Shown here: piece after piece, positions 39,461-53,001 of the stretch
Layout: each line of letters opens with the position of its first letter
Position numbering within the stretch: the stretch's first letter is position 1
Source: Typhlomys cinereus
Lineage: Eukaryota; Chordata; Mammalia; Rodentia; Platacanthomyidae
Reading direction: 5' to 3'
DNA: 64,000 bases
Assembly (NCBI GenBank): GCA_023101885.1
Contig: JALPQD010000404.1
Coordinates: 1,766,470-1,830,469 of the forward strand
Notes under the pieces: model-generated
The model's input: the letters and a program-made list of their open reading frames with translations, nothing else
What the model was told of the DNA's origin: nothing
The model's database searches: none
Position numbers and translations under genes: made by a program

Positions 39461-40864
39461 TAAATTCATTCCAATTCAATACAAATTATTAACTTTTTGA
39501 ACTTTCTGAGTGCCTATGGAGAAGGAATAACAAACACTGAATCTACTTGGCTTCTGATATGATCCCAAGGGAATAGAAAAATCAGGAGGATTTTGCTTCT
39601 GCTTAGACCAGGCCCCATCTGGGAAATCAACTACGTAGAGATGGAATGTCAATTGAAAAAAAAAACTCCACAGTACACCTAATGAATAGCTTTGAATATC
39701 CCTTCCATTATTTTCCAGAGTGTGAAATTTTAACTAGTCAGGACATGATGATTGGTTGTAGATTGCTAAATCTGGCTTGGAGACCAAATATCATTCCTTC
39801 ATGATGAAGGAAGTACAAAAAGCCTAAGTCTCTATTATCAACCTTTAAGGAAAGATTCCAAACATCCAGGCAAGAACTTTATTGTCAGAGATGCTGTCCA
39901 AGTGTGTCTGCCATCCCCAAACAGAAATAGGTGCTCAGAGACTGTAAGCTGAGAAAGCGCACCTAACTAAGTCTACCCTTAGGGTCCATTCCACTCCTCT
40001 CAGAACCCACAGATCACTGTGCTAGTTTTCCTGGTTAGTCTATTCTCAATTCTTTATTCACTTATTAATGAGTTACAATGAAAATTATCTTTTTAAGTTC
40101 ACCAATACAGGAATAATTGGTTTCAATTAAGTGATGGTGAAGGGAAGTCCAATTTGAGTCTGCAGAGGGAAGGGGAAGCAAGGGTGGTACCAGTATATCT
40201 ATAGTCAGTATCATAGCAAGCAGAGGTAATCAGGTAGAAAAGGAAGATTGCCTATGCTACCTGCTGAGTTCAAGGCTAGCATGAACTACATGGAGATTCT
40301 GTTTCAAAGAAAGAAAAAAAAAACTGTGTTCTCTAAAGGTGAATTACCTTCATGTTTTGTGGTTAAAGTAGAAGATAAATTTACTGAACTGCTGAAGGAG
40401 AGGAGAGCTTTTTAAGATATGGAAAAAGTTACTGAGTGTCTTTGAATATATTTATTTTTTGTAATTTATGCAGCCAATATTTATTTTATACTAATTACAC
40501 ACCAAGTTCTGTGAATATATTTCTTTCATTATGAGGATATAGTTCATGTACTGATTACAGATACTACTTTTAGACAGAAGTTTGAAATTCATATGCTTTG
40601 TAATATAAATGTCGTTCTCCTAAGATAGAAAGAACAATGATGATATTTGTTTTTCTATTCCCTCATTTGTTAAGCAGAATATGTATGTGAACCTAAGTAT
40701 TTGTCTATTTCTAACAGTCTTTGTTTAACTCTTAAATGGTGGGTTGGTTTGTAAAACTTTCATTCCTGTTTCTGATGACATGTATTTAAAAGAATTTGAG
40801 GTTAATATATATACTTTTATGTTTCTAGGTATAACTTGGAAAAATATAGGTAACTTTATCATTT
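39461..40864. other. AT-rich spacer with one B1-like fragment
   Basis: A degraded B1-like SINE is at 40,190-40,320 (GAGTTCAAGGCTAGCATGAA). The rest is unrecognised and non-coding. Confidence 0.45.
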
Positions 40865-41250
40865 GTGGAGTCTGGTGATAGAAGTTCAATTCCTAAAAGG
40901 AAGGAGAAGAAAACTGACTTTTGACTCTGACTTGAAGCAGGTCACATATGGTCAAGGGTGCCAGATTTTCTCTCAAACAAATAATAATAACCATTAATTC
41001 TTTTTTATTTCCCAGTATTTTTCTAAGTTGCCCACATTAATGCTAAACTCATGCAACAACCCATGCCTCCACTTGTCCTGCTTTTCTGAATTGCTGGGAT
41101 TTTTATCCTGGACTATCATGTCTGACTTGTCAGGAAGGATTTGAACCCAGGTTTAGAACTCATCTACCTGTTTAACACAGCAATTAAGGAGATTTATAAA
41201 GAGACACAAATAGAAAAGGTGGAATGAGGCATCTGCATGTGGCTGCTTCT
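40865..41250 (+). repeat. Inverted-pair unit A (matches 44,870-45,250 reversed)
   Basis: AGACACAAATAGAAAA, GGCATCTGCATGTGGCTGCT and GGTGCCAGATTTTCTC all recur as reverse complements between 44,870 and 45,250. It ends at 41,250. Confidence 0.88.
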
Positions 41251-41339
41251 CAAATTCCATTCACTACCTTGGTCTGTGAAGGTACCAGGAAAAGAAGTTT
41301 CCCATGCTAGGCATCTCCACAACTAGATTTATGGTTTCA

Positions 41340-41772
41340 GGAAGTCATAGTTAGGCACAGGCATTGACTTGACAGTTGAGGGTTTGAGTTCTGGGCACAT
41401 TTGTAGAGAATTAGTGATTGAGAGAAGCCCAGAGCAAACCTGCAGGACATTGTCTAGCTGATGGGGAAGGCCCGGCTCACAGTGGCTTGGACTAGGCCCT
41501 GGAATAATATCCAGAGAACTGGTTGAGAAAGTTGGCATACTTGTGTACACTTGGCCAGACATGCTGGTCTGGCAAGTAAGGATCATCCTTCTCTCAGCTG
41601 TCATTTAGAAATGGTTTGGCCAGTTCCCTCAGCCCTGTTGTTGCATACTCTCTTGTCAAGCTGGACTGAGAACTCTAACTGAACAATCGTAAGAGAATAA
41701 TAAACCCCTTGTTCTCTTAAACCTTTTATTAGTGATTTTTTATCAGCAACCATGCAGGCTAACTGCAACACA
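41340..41772. repeat. Unclassified dispersed repeat, copy 2
   Basis: Same family as 22,687-23,096: CAGAGCAAACCTGCAGGACA, TTGTCTAGCTGATGGGGAAG, TCAGCAACCATGCAGGCTAA. Confidence 0.6.
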
Positions 41773-41829
41773 GGGTGATGTCAATGAGGACTCATGAGCA
41801 GAGATGAGGAGAAAAAGAGACTAGTAGAG

Positions 41830-41955
41830 AGGGGTTGCACATGCCTATGACTCCAAGCACTTGGGAAGTTGAGGCAGGAGGATTGCCTTAATAACATTCC
41901 AGTTCAGGTTACAAAAAGAAAATGTCTCAAATAAAAAAAAAAAAGAGAAAGTCCT
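41830..41955 (+). mobile_element. B1-like SINE
   Basis: ACTCCAAGCACTTGGGAAGT and GAGGCAGGAGGATTGCC are canonical B1/Alu body motifs. It ends in an A-run. Confidence 0.75.
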
Positions 41956-42199
41956 GCAAATGTGCGTCATGTCAAGGCAAGAGAGTTGAAGTAGCATGCA
42001 AGGGTCTCTCGATGCCATCCCTTGTAAAACACATGCACACACACGTAAAACAGGGATGCACTATGAAGTGGGTTACCCCAATCCTATATCCTAGTGACCC
42101 ACGGCCACCAAGAAATGCGATAGAAAGATGCTGTTCACACACATAGTAAAAGAGACTGACAGTCGCGGAGACTTAAAAATGCAGTGAGAACAGACACTG

Positions 42200-42830
42200 G
42201 AATGGACAGTGACAAACCCAAGAGTTGTCAGAGCTCAGGAGGCGCCAGGAGGCTGTGAGTCCTGCTCTCTTCACGTGACACAGGGCCGCGCAGATACAGG
42301 ACTGAATGGCCGCGCCCCCCTCTTGGCTGCTCCAAGCCCCATGCACCAGGCCCGCGGCAGGACGCCAGGACACTTTCACCTGCCCCAGCTGCACCACACT
42401 GGGGCCCATCCCTGTCCGGAGGCCCCCGGGGTCCCTGGACCCCCAGCTCGGGACTCCGCCCCTGGCCGAGCACAGCGCAGCCCCCCCCACTCCCTCCCTG
42501 CCGCTCCCACACAGCAGCTTCCCAGCAGCGCTCAGAGGCGCTCACGGTTCCGCTGATCCCTTCGCGCGGCAGAATCAGGTCGCCCAGGGCCACAGCAGGC
42601 CCAGCCCCCGCCCCGCACCCCACGCGGAACCGGGGGCCCCGCGGGACACACGTGTGAGGGCCCCGCTCGATCCGATCCGCAGCGCTCACCGCTCCTGGGA
42701 GCGGGGGCAGCCGGCGCCTCCATGCTGTTCTCCCGCAGCAGCGTGGCCACGGGCCGCAGAGCCCAAAACCCAGAGCTCTGCACTGAGAACTAGATGCAGA
42801 GGTTCAAAGATGGTGGCCAGAGAGACGCTT
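42200..42830. promoter_or_regulatory. CpG island, likely promoter of a lost or decayed gene
   Basis: Dense CpG and GC content occur across about 630 bases in an AT-rich window. This is the only such stretch apart from the EID3 leaders. CAAAGATGGTGGCC near 42,805 is one base off the YY1 core AAGATGGCGGC. The absence of wide CpG decay suggests it is recent or still unmethylated in the germline. The direction is uncertain. A 211-residue open frame on plus is composition-driven. Confidence 0.6.
42690..42723 (-). CDS. Possible short first coding exon in the CpG island
   Basis: On the minus strand ATGGAGGCGCCGGCTG opens MEAPAAPAPRS and meets a consensus donor (GGAGCG then GTGAGC) after 34 bases. 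This layout suits the short first coding exon of many KRAB zinc-finger genes, and the left-arm exons lie downstream on the same strand. It ends in phase 1, whereas the KRAB-A exon at 52,243 begins in phase 0, so I do not join them. Confidence 0.25.
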
Positions 42831-43189
42831 GAAGTCCGCCCCATCCTCGATGTCTGTGCTTTACATTGGACATGCCTTAACCACAGCCCTTCCAATTGGA
42901 CAGCGCTTCGTGTCTCTCAGGCAAGGAATGACAGGAGGTGACAGCAACCTGTGAGTGACTGAGACAAGGAATCACCAATTCTTGATTCTTGCCCACAGTC
43001 AAAGTAGGACTTCTAGGAAAACCCATTCCCTAAGGAACAGCTAGTGAGTGATAGATAAGTATATCATATGTAAAAAATTAAATAATGAAAAAACTTCAAC
43101 TCTGTGAATCTTTTAGATTTGCTCTATTGAGGAGTCAACCTGAGTTTTACAACGGGAAACTATTTCCTGAGACAGGACTGTCCAATAAA
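42831..43189. other. Unrecognised spacer sequence
   Basis: AT-rich downstream of the CpG island. No feature is seen. Confidence 0.4.
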
Positions 43190-44864
43190 TACAAAATAGG
43201 AACAGAACTCTACCATTTTATTAAATATTCAACAAATAAAATAATGGGCTTTCAGATATGTGCCAATGTATTTTGCTCTCAAAATATTACCCTCCTTTTT
43301 CTCACCTACCCCTCTCTGGCTGGTTCTCTTTATTCCTGACAACGCTCTGCTGTCTTTCACATCACATGCATTCCAAGACGTTAGTTTTTCTTGTGTGATC
43401 AATTTCAGATGTTCAAAAGAATCACCTAATATTTAACCTTATCAAAGACCAGTGACATATTTTAAATTTCTCATCAGCCTTCACATTCTCTCCCTGAGAA
43501 TGCTCCACAGGCCCCCATCCATTCCTCTGATGCAGGGGAAACTGGAGGTGTCTGTATCCAGGTAGGGGTCTTTGTGTAGGGGGTGTCTCTGATGAGGGTA
43601 TAGCTTGCTTATCTATTAGACTGGCAATTACTGGGACTGAGAGGGTAGCTTAGTGACAGTGCATGTTGGCATATGTGGCTTTCCGGGGTCCAGTCTCAGC
43701 ACCCTCCAAAAGAGACTGTTATTTTACCTCCCCCAGTGTACAGTGTGGTAGACCTCAGGGATTCAGTGTTGAGCAAAGCAGACGCCCACACATCTCACAG
43801 TTTGATGGGGGAGGCCAGAAAGTGTCACATGAAAGAATTGAAACTCTAATGGGGGAAGCCATGGCAGCCCAAAGGCCGCTGTGAAATGCCTATGGTACTG
43901 GTCCCTGAAGACCAGAAGCCAGGACTTCAGAATGGTAATTTACAAACTAAGCAGATTAGCTTCTTTTGCCCATATCTTCCAGTGGCTTCCATTGAATTTG
44001 TGGTAGAGGCTCGGACTTTGGCTCTTTTGAAATCATCCCACCTGTGCTGCTGACCTCTTGCTATTTCGGCTCCCAGAACCCCCTCCTCCTTGAACCTCCA
44101 CTACTACCGTCCCACTAGTGTGGAGATCAGATTGTAAAATTAAAAAATCAGGTCTCTCATTCCACCGTGTGGGCTTGTGGGGATGTAACGTAGGTCAATA
44201 GGTTTGTAAGAAGGTGTCCTATTCAGTGCATAATCTCACCAGCCCTTCTCTGGGAATTTGCAGTGGCTATTCCCTGTACTTGGGACGCTTTTCCCCTGAT
44301 TAATGACACCACAGGTTTTCCTGCCCTTTAAGACTTAATTATAATATTCTCCAAAGGGTTGGTGAGATGGTCCAGTGGGTAGAGCAGCTTCAGTATTACT
44401 CTGATTCCAAAATCAAACAAATACGCATCAAAGAAAGGGAATAATAGGCTAATCTCATTAATGAACAAAGAAGCAACAATCCTCAATAAAATACTCCATG
44501 AGACACTGGAGGGGGGGAGTTAATTTAGGGTCCAATGGATGATGTGAGTGTTCCAGAACCTTCCTCCGTTGTGGTATGGGCACAGAGGGGGGTAATGTGG
44601 CAGAGTTTGGCAACTCTCATCCTCACTGCTTTGTAGAAAGAGTTTGGGAGTAGTCCTTCTTTCTCTATTTTATGAAATAGTTTGAGAAACAGTAGTGTTA
44701 ATTCTTCTATAAAAGTCTGGTAGAAGTAGGCACTGAATCCATCTGGTCCTGATCTTTTCTTAGTTGGAAGATTTGTAATCACTGTTTCAATTTTATCACT
44801 TGTTATTGGTTTAAAGTATCTATTTTAAGTTGAGTCAATTTTGTTAAATTATATGTGTTTAGGA
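43190..44864 (+). repeat. Direct-repeat unit 2 in the spacer (matches 32,800-34,472)
   Basis: It carries the same internal order as unit 1, including the reversed B2 remnant (44,125-44,245) and the same truncated minus-strand L1 with NLPTKKRSGPDGFSAYFYQ at about 44,715-44,775. It ends abruptly inside the L1 after GTGTTTAGGA. Confidence 0.9.
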
Positions 44865-44869
44865 CAACT

Positions 44870-45250
44870 AGAAGCAGCCACATGCAGATGCCTCATTCCA
44901 TCTTTTCTATTTGTGTCTCTAATAAACCTCCTTCATTGCTGTGTTAAACAGGGGGATGGGTTCTAGACCTGAGTTCATATCCTTCCTGGCAAGTCAGACA
45001 AGATAGTCCAGGGTAGGAATCCCAGCAATTCAGAAACACAGGACATGAGGAGCCATGGTTTTTTGCATGAGTTCAGCATTAATGTGAGCAACTTAGAAAA
45101 CTACTGTCAAATAAAAAAAGAATTAATGGTTATTATTATTTGTTTGAGAGAAAATCTGGCACCCTTGACCATATGTGATCTGCTGCAAGTCAGAGTCAGA
45201 AGTCAGTTTTCTTCTCCTTCCTTTTAGGAATTGAATTTCCATCACAGACT
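44870..45250 (-). repeat. Inverted-pair unit B (matches 40,865-41,250 reversed)
   Basis: It begins AGAAGCAGCCACATGCAGAT six bases after the direct repeat ends. It is the reverse complement of unit A up to the ATTGAA/ATCAC region near 45,245. Confidence 0.88.
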
Positions 45251-45379
45251 TGAAATCACCTTACCCGCTGACTCTTTTCTCCATCAGCCAGCAAACAGCT
45301 TAATGGTGTAATATGTATCTAGTGTATGTAGGCCCCTGAGTTCTATTCCAAATCCACATTCTTCCTTTGGAACTGAGAG

Positions 45380-45840
45380 AAGAAAATCAAACTCTGTGAC
45401 ACAATTTATTTTCTGAGGAAAAGGCAGCGTCCCCTCTACTGGCCAGAAAGGTAGGATCACAGCAAGACAAGAGTAAGGATTTGCTTACTTGGCCCCTTTA
45501 AAGTCCCCCATTCCTCCCTCTTGAGACCCTGAAATCATTCAGGAGGTACGTATGGTGTGGAGCTTGGCTCACTTTACAGAAAAGGCCAGTGGGCAGCACT
45601 TAGGGTTCTAACAGACAGGGCAGTGGCTTGGGTATATAGGACTCCAGAAGGTTGTGTGTGCACCAGTGTCAGAGGGGATGGAAGAAACATCTGTTGCTGA
45701 GTGTCCGCAGTGTCTGAAGATAAATGAGGGACGAAAGGTTCTGCGAGAAAAAGACAGGGCTAGATGTGAGGGAGAAAGCAAGGGCCTGATGGAGAATCCA
45801 GAGGCTGAGGGTTGGAGACCCACAGTGTGATGGAGGAAGT
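45380..45840 (+). repeat. Third copy of the dispersed repeat at 30,240 and 48,590
   Basis: GGCCAGTGGGCAGCACTTAG, GACTCCAGAAGGTTGTGTGT and CACCAGTGTCAGA match 48,800-48,900 with clear divergence. It lies outside the palindrome arms. Confidence 0.55.
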
Positions 45841-45844
45841 CAGT

Positions 45845-46130
45845 GCCTGCAGGACATTGTCTAGCTGATAGGGAAGGCCCAGCCCATGGTTGGTGGGACT
45901 AGGCTCTGGAATAAAATACAAAGAGATGATTGAGAAAGTTGACATCCTTGCGTCCCTTGGCCAGATATGCTGGTTTGGCAAGTAAGGATCGTCCCTCTCT
46001 GAACCGTTATGTAGAGATGGTGTGGCCAGTTCCCTCAGTCCTGGTGTTGGTGTGAGCTCACCTGTCAAGTTGGACTGAGAACTATAACCAGACAATTGTA
46101 AGAGAAAATAAACTTTTTGTTTCCTTAAGC
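45845..46130. repeat. Unclassified dispersed repeat, copy 3
   Basis: TGCAGGACATTGTCTAGCTG and GCTGGTTTGGCAAGTAAGGA place it with 22,687 and 41,340. Confidence 0.6.
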
Positions 46131-46507
46131 CATTTGATGCCTCAGAAGTCAGAAATTGTGAGTTTGTGGGCTGGTTACTGAGCTAGGTTGGGAAGCTTTA
46201 ATATCTATGTCTAAATCTAAACACACTGTTTCCTCTTCCACCAATATCTATGCCCCTATGTGAATTATCTGAGTATTTAAATCTAGATGTGTGAGCATCT
46301 TATCTTGGTTTCTGCTGTTACTGGTCCATCTTTGCTCAGTGTCTCTTGGTTTGTTACCATCCCTTGTTTTTGAGGCTTTTACATGAATTTGGACTTTGTT
46401 GCTGCTAGGATGGAATGTAATCAGGATTCCCACATCCTTACTTGGTGACTTTTGATTAGATACTTCCTGTCCTTGAGCCAATTCCCTGGGATGTATTTAT
46501 ATATTTC

Positions 46508-46561
<54 letters not shown>

Positions 46562-46575
46562 TGTGTGTGTTACTT
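46131..46575. repeat. Unrecognised sequence ending in a (TG)n tract at the arm boundary
   Basis: The stretch 46,131-46,507 holds nothing I recognise. (TG)n occupies about 46,508-46,570 and is followed five bases later by the first base of the right palindrome arm. Confidence 0.7.
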
Positions 46576-47463
46576 GGGATGGAAGCTATCTGCCAACAAC
46601 ATCTTTAACTTTTTCTTGCAGATTAGAAAGTATGTTAGCTCAGGCTATGTTAGAACATGGGATCTTTCTGACTTGCATCTCTTTTAGCTTTGACTAGTAG
46701 CCTGTACCTTCAGTTCAGACTTTGTGTCCTTCAGTGAATAAAAGAGCCTGGGGCAATAATTGACAAGGGATCCCAGGCGAGTTACTCTTTTATCTGCCAA
46801 ATTTTACCTTTCAAGTACCTATTGCCTAACAGTATGTTTGGAGGCATGGAGGGGGCATGTGGAAAAGCACTCGTGTGTATCTGTGGGTCTGGTCTCTGCA
46901 CCCAGACTTACCCCTGTAAGCCCAAGGGAATTTTATATACACAAAATCAAAGGAACTTGGAAACAAATGTCAAGAGATAGTGAGAAACAGTAGCACAGAC
47001 TGACTGAAGGTATTAGGACCATAGCCTGTAGACCTTCTGGGGAGGTTCAGATTGGGCTCATTTTGCTCCTTTACGTCGCCTGCTTTGTCAGAGAAGGGAA
47101 GAAGCCACAGAGCTTAAAGGCATGCAACAGTTATCCAATAGCTAGGGCTGGTAAGCTGGGAGAGAAGTAATCTTGGGCTGTGTCCTCACTGAGGTAGGGA
47201 CTTATAGCACCAAAAGTTGAGTATTTAGGGTTGCTTCTAGTAATTGAGTCACATGGAGCAGAAGGTGAGACTTTTGAGACTTGCAGTGGGTGTAAGTGTG
47301 GTAACTGCAACCCTAACCTTCTATGGAACACCTGTATTCCCCTTGTTCTCTCTCCTAAGTGAGTATGTCTCTGCAAATCTTTCCATCCCTTGCCTCCTGC
47401 CTCTCAAACCAATTCGAACCTGTGCATTTCTAGATTACATTCATTAGGCAGTTTCCCTGTGAG

Positions 47464-47465
<2 letters not shown>

Positions 47466-47537
<72 letters not shown>

Positions 47538-47662
47538 TCTGTATGCATATGTGTCTGTCTGTGTCTGAGTTTGAAACTAGGAATGAACGTAGAGACCCTG
47601 CCTACTATCTAAGCATTCTTCCTTGTACTATGTGTCCAAGTCTCTATCTCTGTCTCTGCCCA

Positions 47663-47725
<63 letters not shown>
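47466..47725. repeat. (TC)n tracts with (TGTC)n
   Basis: (TC)n runs at 47,466-47,543 and 47,672-47,725, with TGTC units in front of the second. They mirror 31,623-31,900. Confidence 0.9.
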
Positions 47726-47729
<4 letters not shown>

Positions 47730-47744
47730 TGTTTTATTTGGAAA

Positions 47745-47835
47745 AGGTTTCTTTTTTAGACCAATTTGGGTCAATGACATTCTTATTTCCTGGGTCTCCC
47801 CAGGATTTGCAAACATGTGCCACCACCCTCACTAA
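47745..47835 (-). mobile_element. B1-like SINE fragment
   Basis: Mirror of 31,511-31,610: CCTGGGTCTCCCCAGGATTT and ACATGTGCCACCACCCTC on the plus strand. Confidence 0.5.
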
Positions 47836-48089
47836 TCTTACTCCCCACCCCCTTTCTCTGTCTGCACTAGTATCTCTCCAAAACCCTAAAAACTAGATGT
47901 GAAAGTGCCTGACCTGGAAAAGTACTTTTATGCCTGGGCCCACCCCCAGATGAGTGGTTAACACAGGATGCTGCTTTCAGGAGTGGCTGTGTGCAGTGGC
48001 TATACCCCTTCTTTTCTGCTTTAGATATGTCCTTCATTGCTCTTTAAGTTAAAAAAGATAATGGGTTTGAAACCTAAGTATTATACTCA

Positions 48090-48240
48090 GATACTCAATC
48101 GGGCATGGTGGTACAGTTCTGTAACCCCAATAGCTCTGGAGGATGAAGCAGAAGGAAGCATATTTAGTTGAAACGCGGTTAGACTCCCAGTGAGCTCAAG
48201 GCCAATCCTGGGCAATTTAGTAACACCCTAAAAAAATCCT
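48090..48240 (+). mobile_element. B1-like SINE
   Basis: GGGCATGGTGGTACAGTTCT, then GTAACCCCAATAGCTCTGGA, then CTCAAGGCCAATCCTGGGCA follow Alu/B1 order. Confidence 0.65.
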
Positions 48241-48311
48241 CCCCAACCCCCCAGAAAAAAGTCGAAAGGGAAAAGGTGATTTTATTTCACTGGATTTATA
48301 TATTTGTGGGA

Positions 48312-48314
<3 letters not shown>

Positions 48315-48380
<66 letters not shown>
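48315..48380. repeat. (AG)n microsatellite
   Basis: About 65 bases of AG repeats. Mirror of 30,949-31,021. Confidence 0.95.
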
Positions 48381-48385
<5 letters not shown>

Positions 48386-48589
48386 TTATTCATTCCAGGG
48401 ATGGTAAGTAGAGGTCAGAGGATAATATTCCATGTGACTTCTAAGGCTTGAACTCAGTTTTCCAGGTTTGGAACAGGCTGTTCATATGCTATCAGACTGT
48501 CCTCCAAAGACGAGTACAGTGGTAGAGAGTTTACCTACGGGATGTGGAGCCCCAGGTTCCATTCCCAATCACGTTTTCCTGTTGGACTT

Positions 48590-49070
48590 TACAGAACCCA
48601 ATCAGAAGTCTCACCTTTTTTTTTTCTGAAGAATGGGGTGATGTCACCCTTTGACCAGTGAGGTGGGACCACAACAAGAGAAATGAATGGTTTGCAGATG
48701 TTCAGCTACTTTAAATCCCTCCTTCCATCCCTTTTGTAATCAGGAAATCAGGAGAGGGACAATGTGTGCCACTTGATTCGCTGTGTAGAAACGGATGCCA
48801 GGGCCAGTGAGCAGCACTTAGGGTAGCAACTGGCAAGATAGTGGCTGGATTATCACAGGACTCCAGAGGCTGTGTCTGCACCAGGGTAGCAGATATGGAA
48901 GACACATCTGAAGTTGTCTCCAAGGATGGGTAAGGGACACCAGGGAGTATGGTAGGAGAAGGTGTGTGAGGCAGGAAATACTGTGCACACAAAGGAGTCC
49001 ATGGACTGAAGGCTTGGGACCAGTGTCTAAAGGAGGATGTGACTCCCTGAGAGAGTACAAACTTCCACGG
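48590..49070 (+). repeat. Unclassified dispersed repeat (mirror of 30,240-30,700)
   Basis: CCAGTGAGCAGCACTTAGGG and ACTCCAGAGGCTGTGTCTGC are shared with its mirror and with 45,380-45,840. Confidence 0.55.
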
Positions 49071-50796
49071 GGTGGTGTGAAGGGCTCCAGGGGTATAAGG
49101 GGGAAGGCAACTCCCTAGACAAGGAGATTGGAGAGTAAGGGAAAAGTGACTTTATAGTGGGGGAAGTTAGTGGGGTGGTGAGGAGGATTTGCAGTCTGTA
49201 GCAATCTGAAGAATTAATATTGAAAATGAAGGGTTCTGACCAAGGAGCAGATTAGGATGGGATCAAGGGGTGGAGGACCCTTCTCAAGAGGGATGGGACG
49301 TTGAAAATGTGTCAGGGTCAAGGCATGGGCTAGATTAAGGCAGGATGGAAAGAGAGAGAACATTAAGAAGAGTTAGAAAAGAAGAGCAGCCTCTCTCTGG
49401 TGTATGCTTACGTGTCAAGTGAGAGTCACAGTCAAGAGTTTCAGAACAACTATCAGACTTTAATGTGAAATTTTGCCATATACATAGAATATCTCTCCTT
49501 TATAGTGACATTTGAAATTATATTCAAATAAGTAAAAACTAATTTTTAAGTAATAAATATATATGACCTTTTAGAGATTGCTTCTTTTCCAGATAGGAAT
49601 TTTTGGGGTTTCTTTGGTCTTCAATGTCAGGCTGTTTTGGGGAGATCCAAGTGAAGACACTTTATGCTACTGAAGCCAGAAGTGGTGAGTTCTTGGGGTG
49701 GCGTCCTGAGCTAAGTTAGGGAAGCAATAATCCTGTATGCATGCCAGAGGACACTGCCTCTCCCCTCCCATTGGCAGTACCACTGTGCAGCTTTACATCT
49801 GAGTGTGCAAATCTTGCCATGTGAGCACCACCCCTTCTTGTCTGCTGTCACGTGTCCATCTTTGCCTGGCATCTTTGTAGCTCTTGGCTGTCGCAACCAG
49901 CCTTCTCCTTGGGGTTGGAAATGTGAATCAGAAAGACAACAACTGTGTGTATGTGGGCGGTGGAGGGAGCAGAAACATCTCCAATGCAAGCCAGTGACTG
50001 TTCTAGAAGCTCAAAACAGTACTAGATTTTCCTAGGAGAAGAATGCTACTAGTGTTGCATTCTGGTCCCTTAGTCACAGGAAGCAGATATAAGGAGCCTG
50101 GAGATTCATGAGGTCAGGGATTGGGCAGCATCAGAAAGCTTCCGAGACACCCATGACTCTTTGTAAATCTGTATCTCTGTTTTGCAACCTCCCACCCCGT
50201 TTCATCCATATACAAGTTCTCACTCTACTCAACTGTCTTAGATTTCACTCTGTAGCTCAGACTGACCTCAAGCTTGCAGTCATTTTCCCAGTCATTACGA
50301 TTAGTATCCGTGTCCTACCTTTGATACATGTCCCTTCTTGTGTCCCCATATTTGTTGCTGAAACATGGACTGGGGAGGAACTTGGACTAGTTGGCACTGC
50401 ACCCTTTCTGGATGGTAAACATTGGATGTAGGATTCTTGGAGAAGTTTTGCATGGAGGCCTCTCCCCATCCGGCATCCTTTCACAGTAAGTGGTCCTCTC
50501 GGTATCATTTTAGGGTGAAATAGGAGAGAGAGCAATATTTTTGTTCAAGTCTCAACTTTATCCAGTCATGGAAGCACAGCACTTCCTCAGGCACTACAGG
50601 TGGAAGAGGGGTTATTTACCATGCACAAAGCACTTGAATTTATGCACACACTATACAAATGATACATGATGTTAATTTTTTATAATCCCAGCTCTGGGAA
50701 GAGGAGGCAAGAAAATTAGTCAGTCATCCTTGGCTAGATACCTGTTCAGGTGAACTTGGGCTTACATGAGTTGCTTTCTCAAAAAACAACAAAATT
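49071..50796. other. Unrecognised right-arm sequence
   Basis: Mirror of 28,894-30,239. The stretch 49,180-49,610 includes material with no obvious left counterpart. No gene is seen. Confidence 0.4.
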
Positions 50797-51026
50797 GAGC
50801 TGGAGAGATGGCTCATGGCTTATGACTGTCTTTCAAGCAGAAAGTCCTGAGTTCCCAACCCAGGTTCCATGTAAAAATGCCAGGTGGAAGCAGAGACAGC
50901 CTGCATTTCTGACCATGGTGTGCAGCGCCTGGGAAATCCCAGAGAGAAGCAAGAAGGAGGCAGAAGCAATCCAGGATGATTCCCGAAGTCACACTTGGTC
51001 CTGTACAGGGACACATAGTGCTTTCT

Positions 51027-51057
<31 letters not shown>

Positions 51058-51062
51058 TAAAT
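50797..51062 (+). mobile_element. B2-superfamily SINE
   Basis: GAGCTGGAGAGATGGCTCAT head, GCAATCCAGGATGATTCCCG body, (AC)n at 51,029-51,056. It is shared with the left arm, so it inserted before the palindrome formed. Confidence 0.85.
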
Positions 51063-51112
51063 GAATTTTAAAAATTTTAAAAATCGAAATCATCCTGAAA
51101 TTCTTTTCTGTG

Positions 51113-53001
<1,889 letters not shown>

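Noticed and set aside
42306..42941. A 211-residue open frame in the CpG island
   Set aside because: Composition is dominated by A/P/R/S from GC-rich DNA, there is no recognisable domain, and equally long frames occur on the opposite strand.
47390..47835. L/S-rich and R/E-rich frames near the (TC)n tracts
   Set aside because: Pure microsatellite translation, mirrored at 31,511-32,008 in the other arm.
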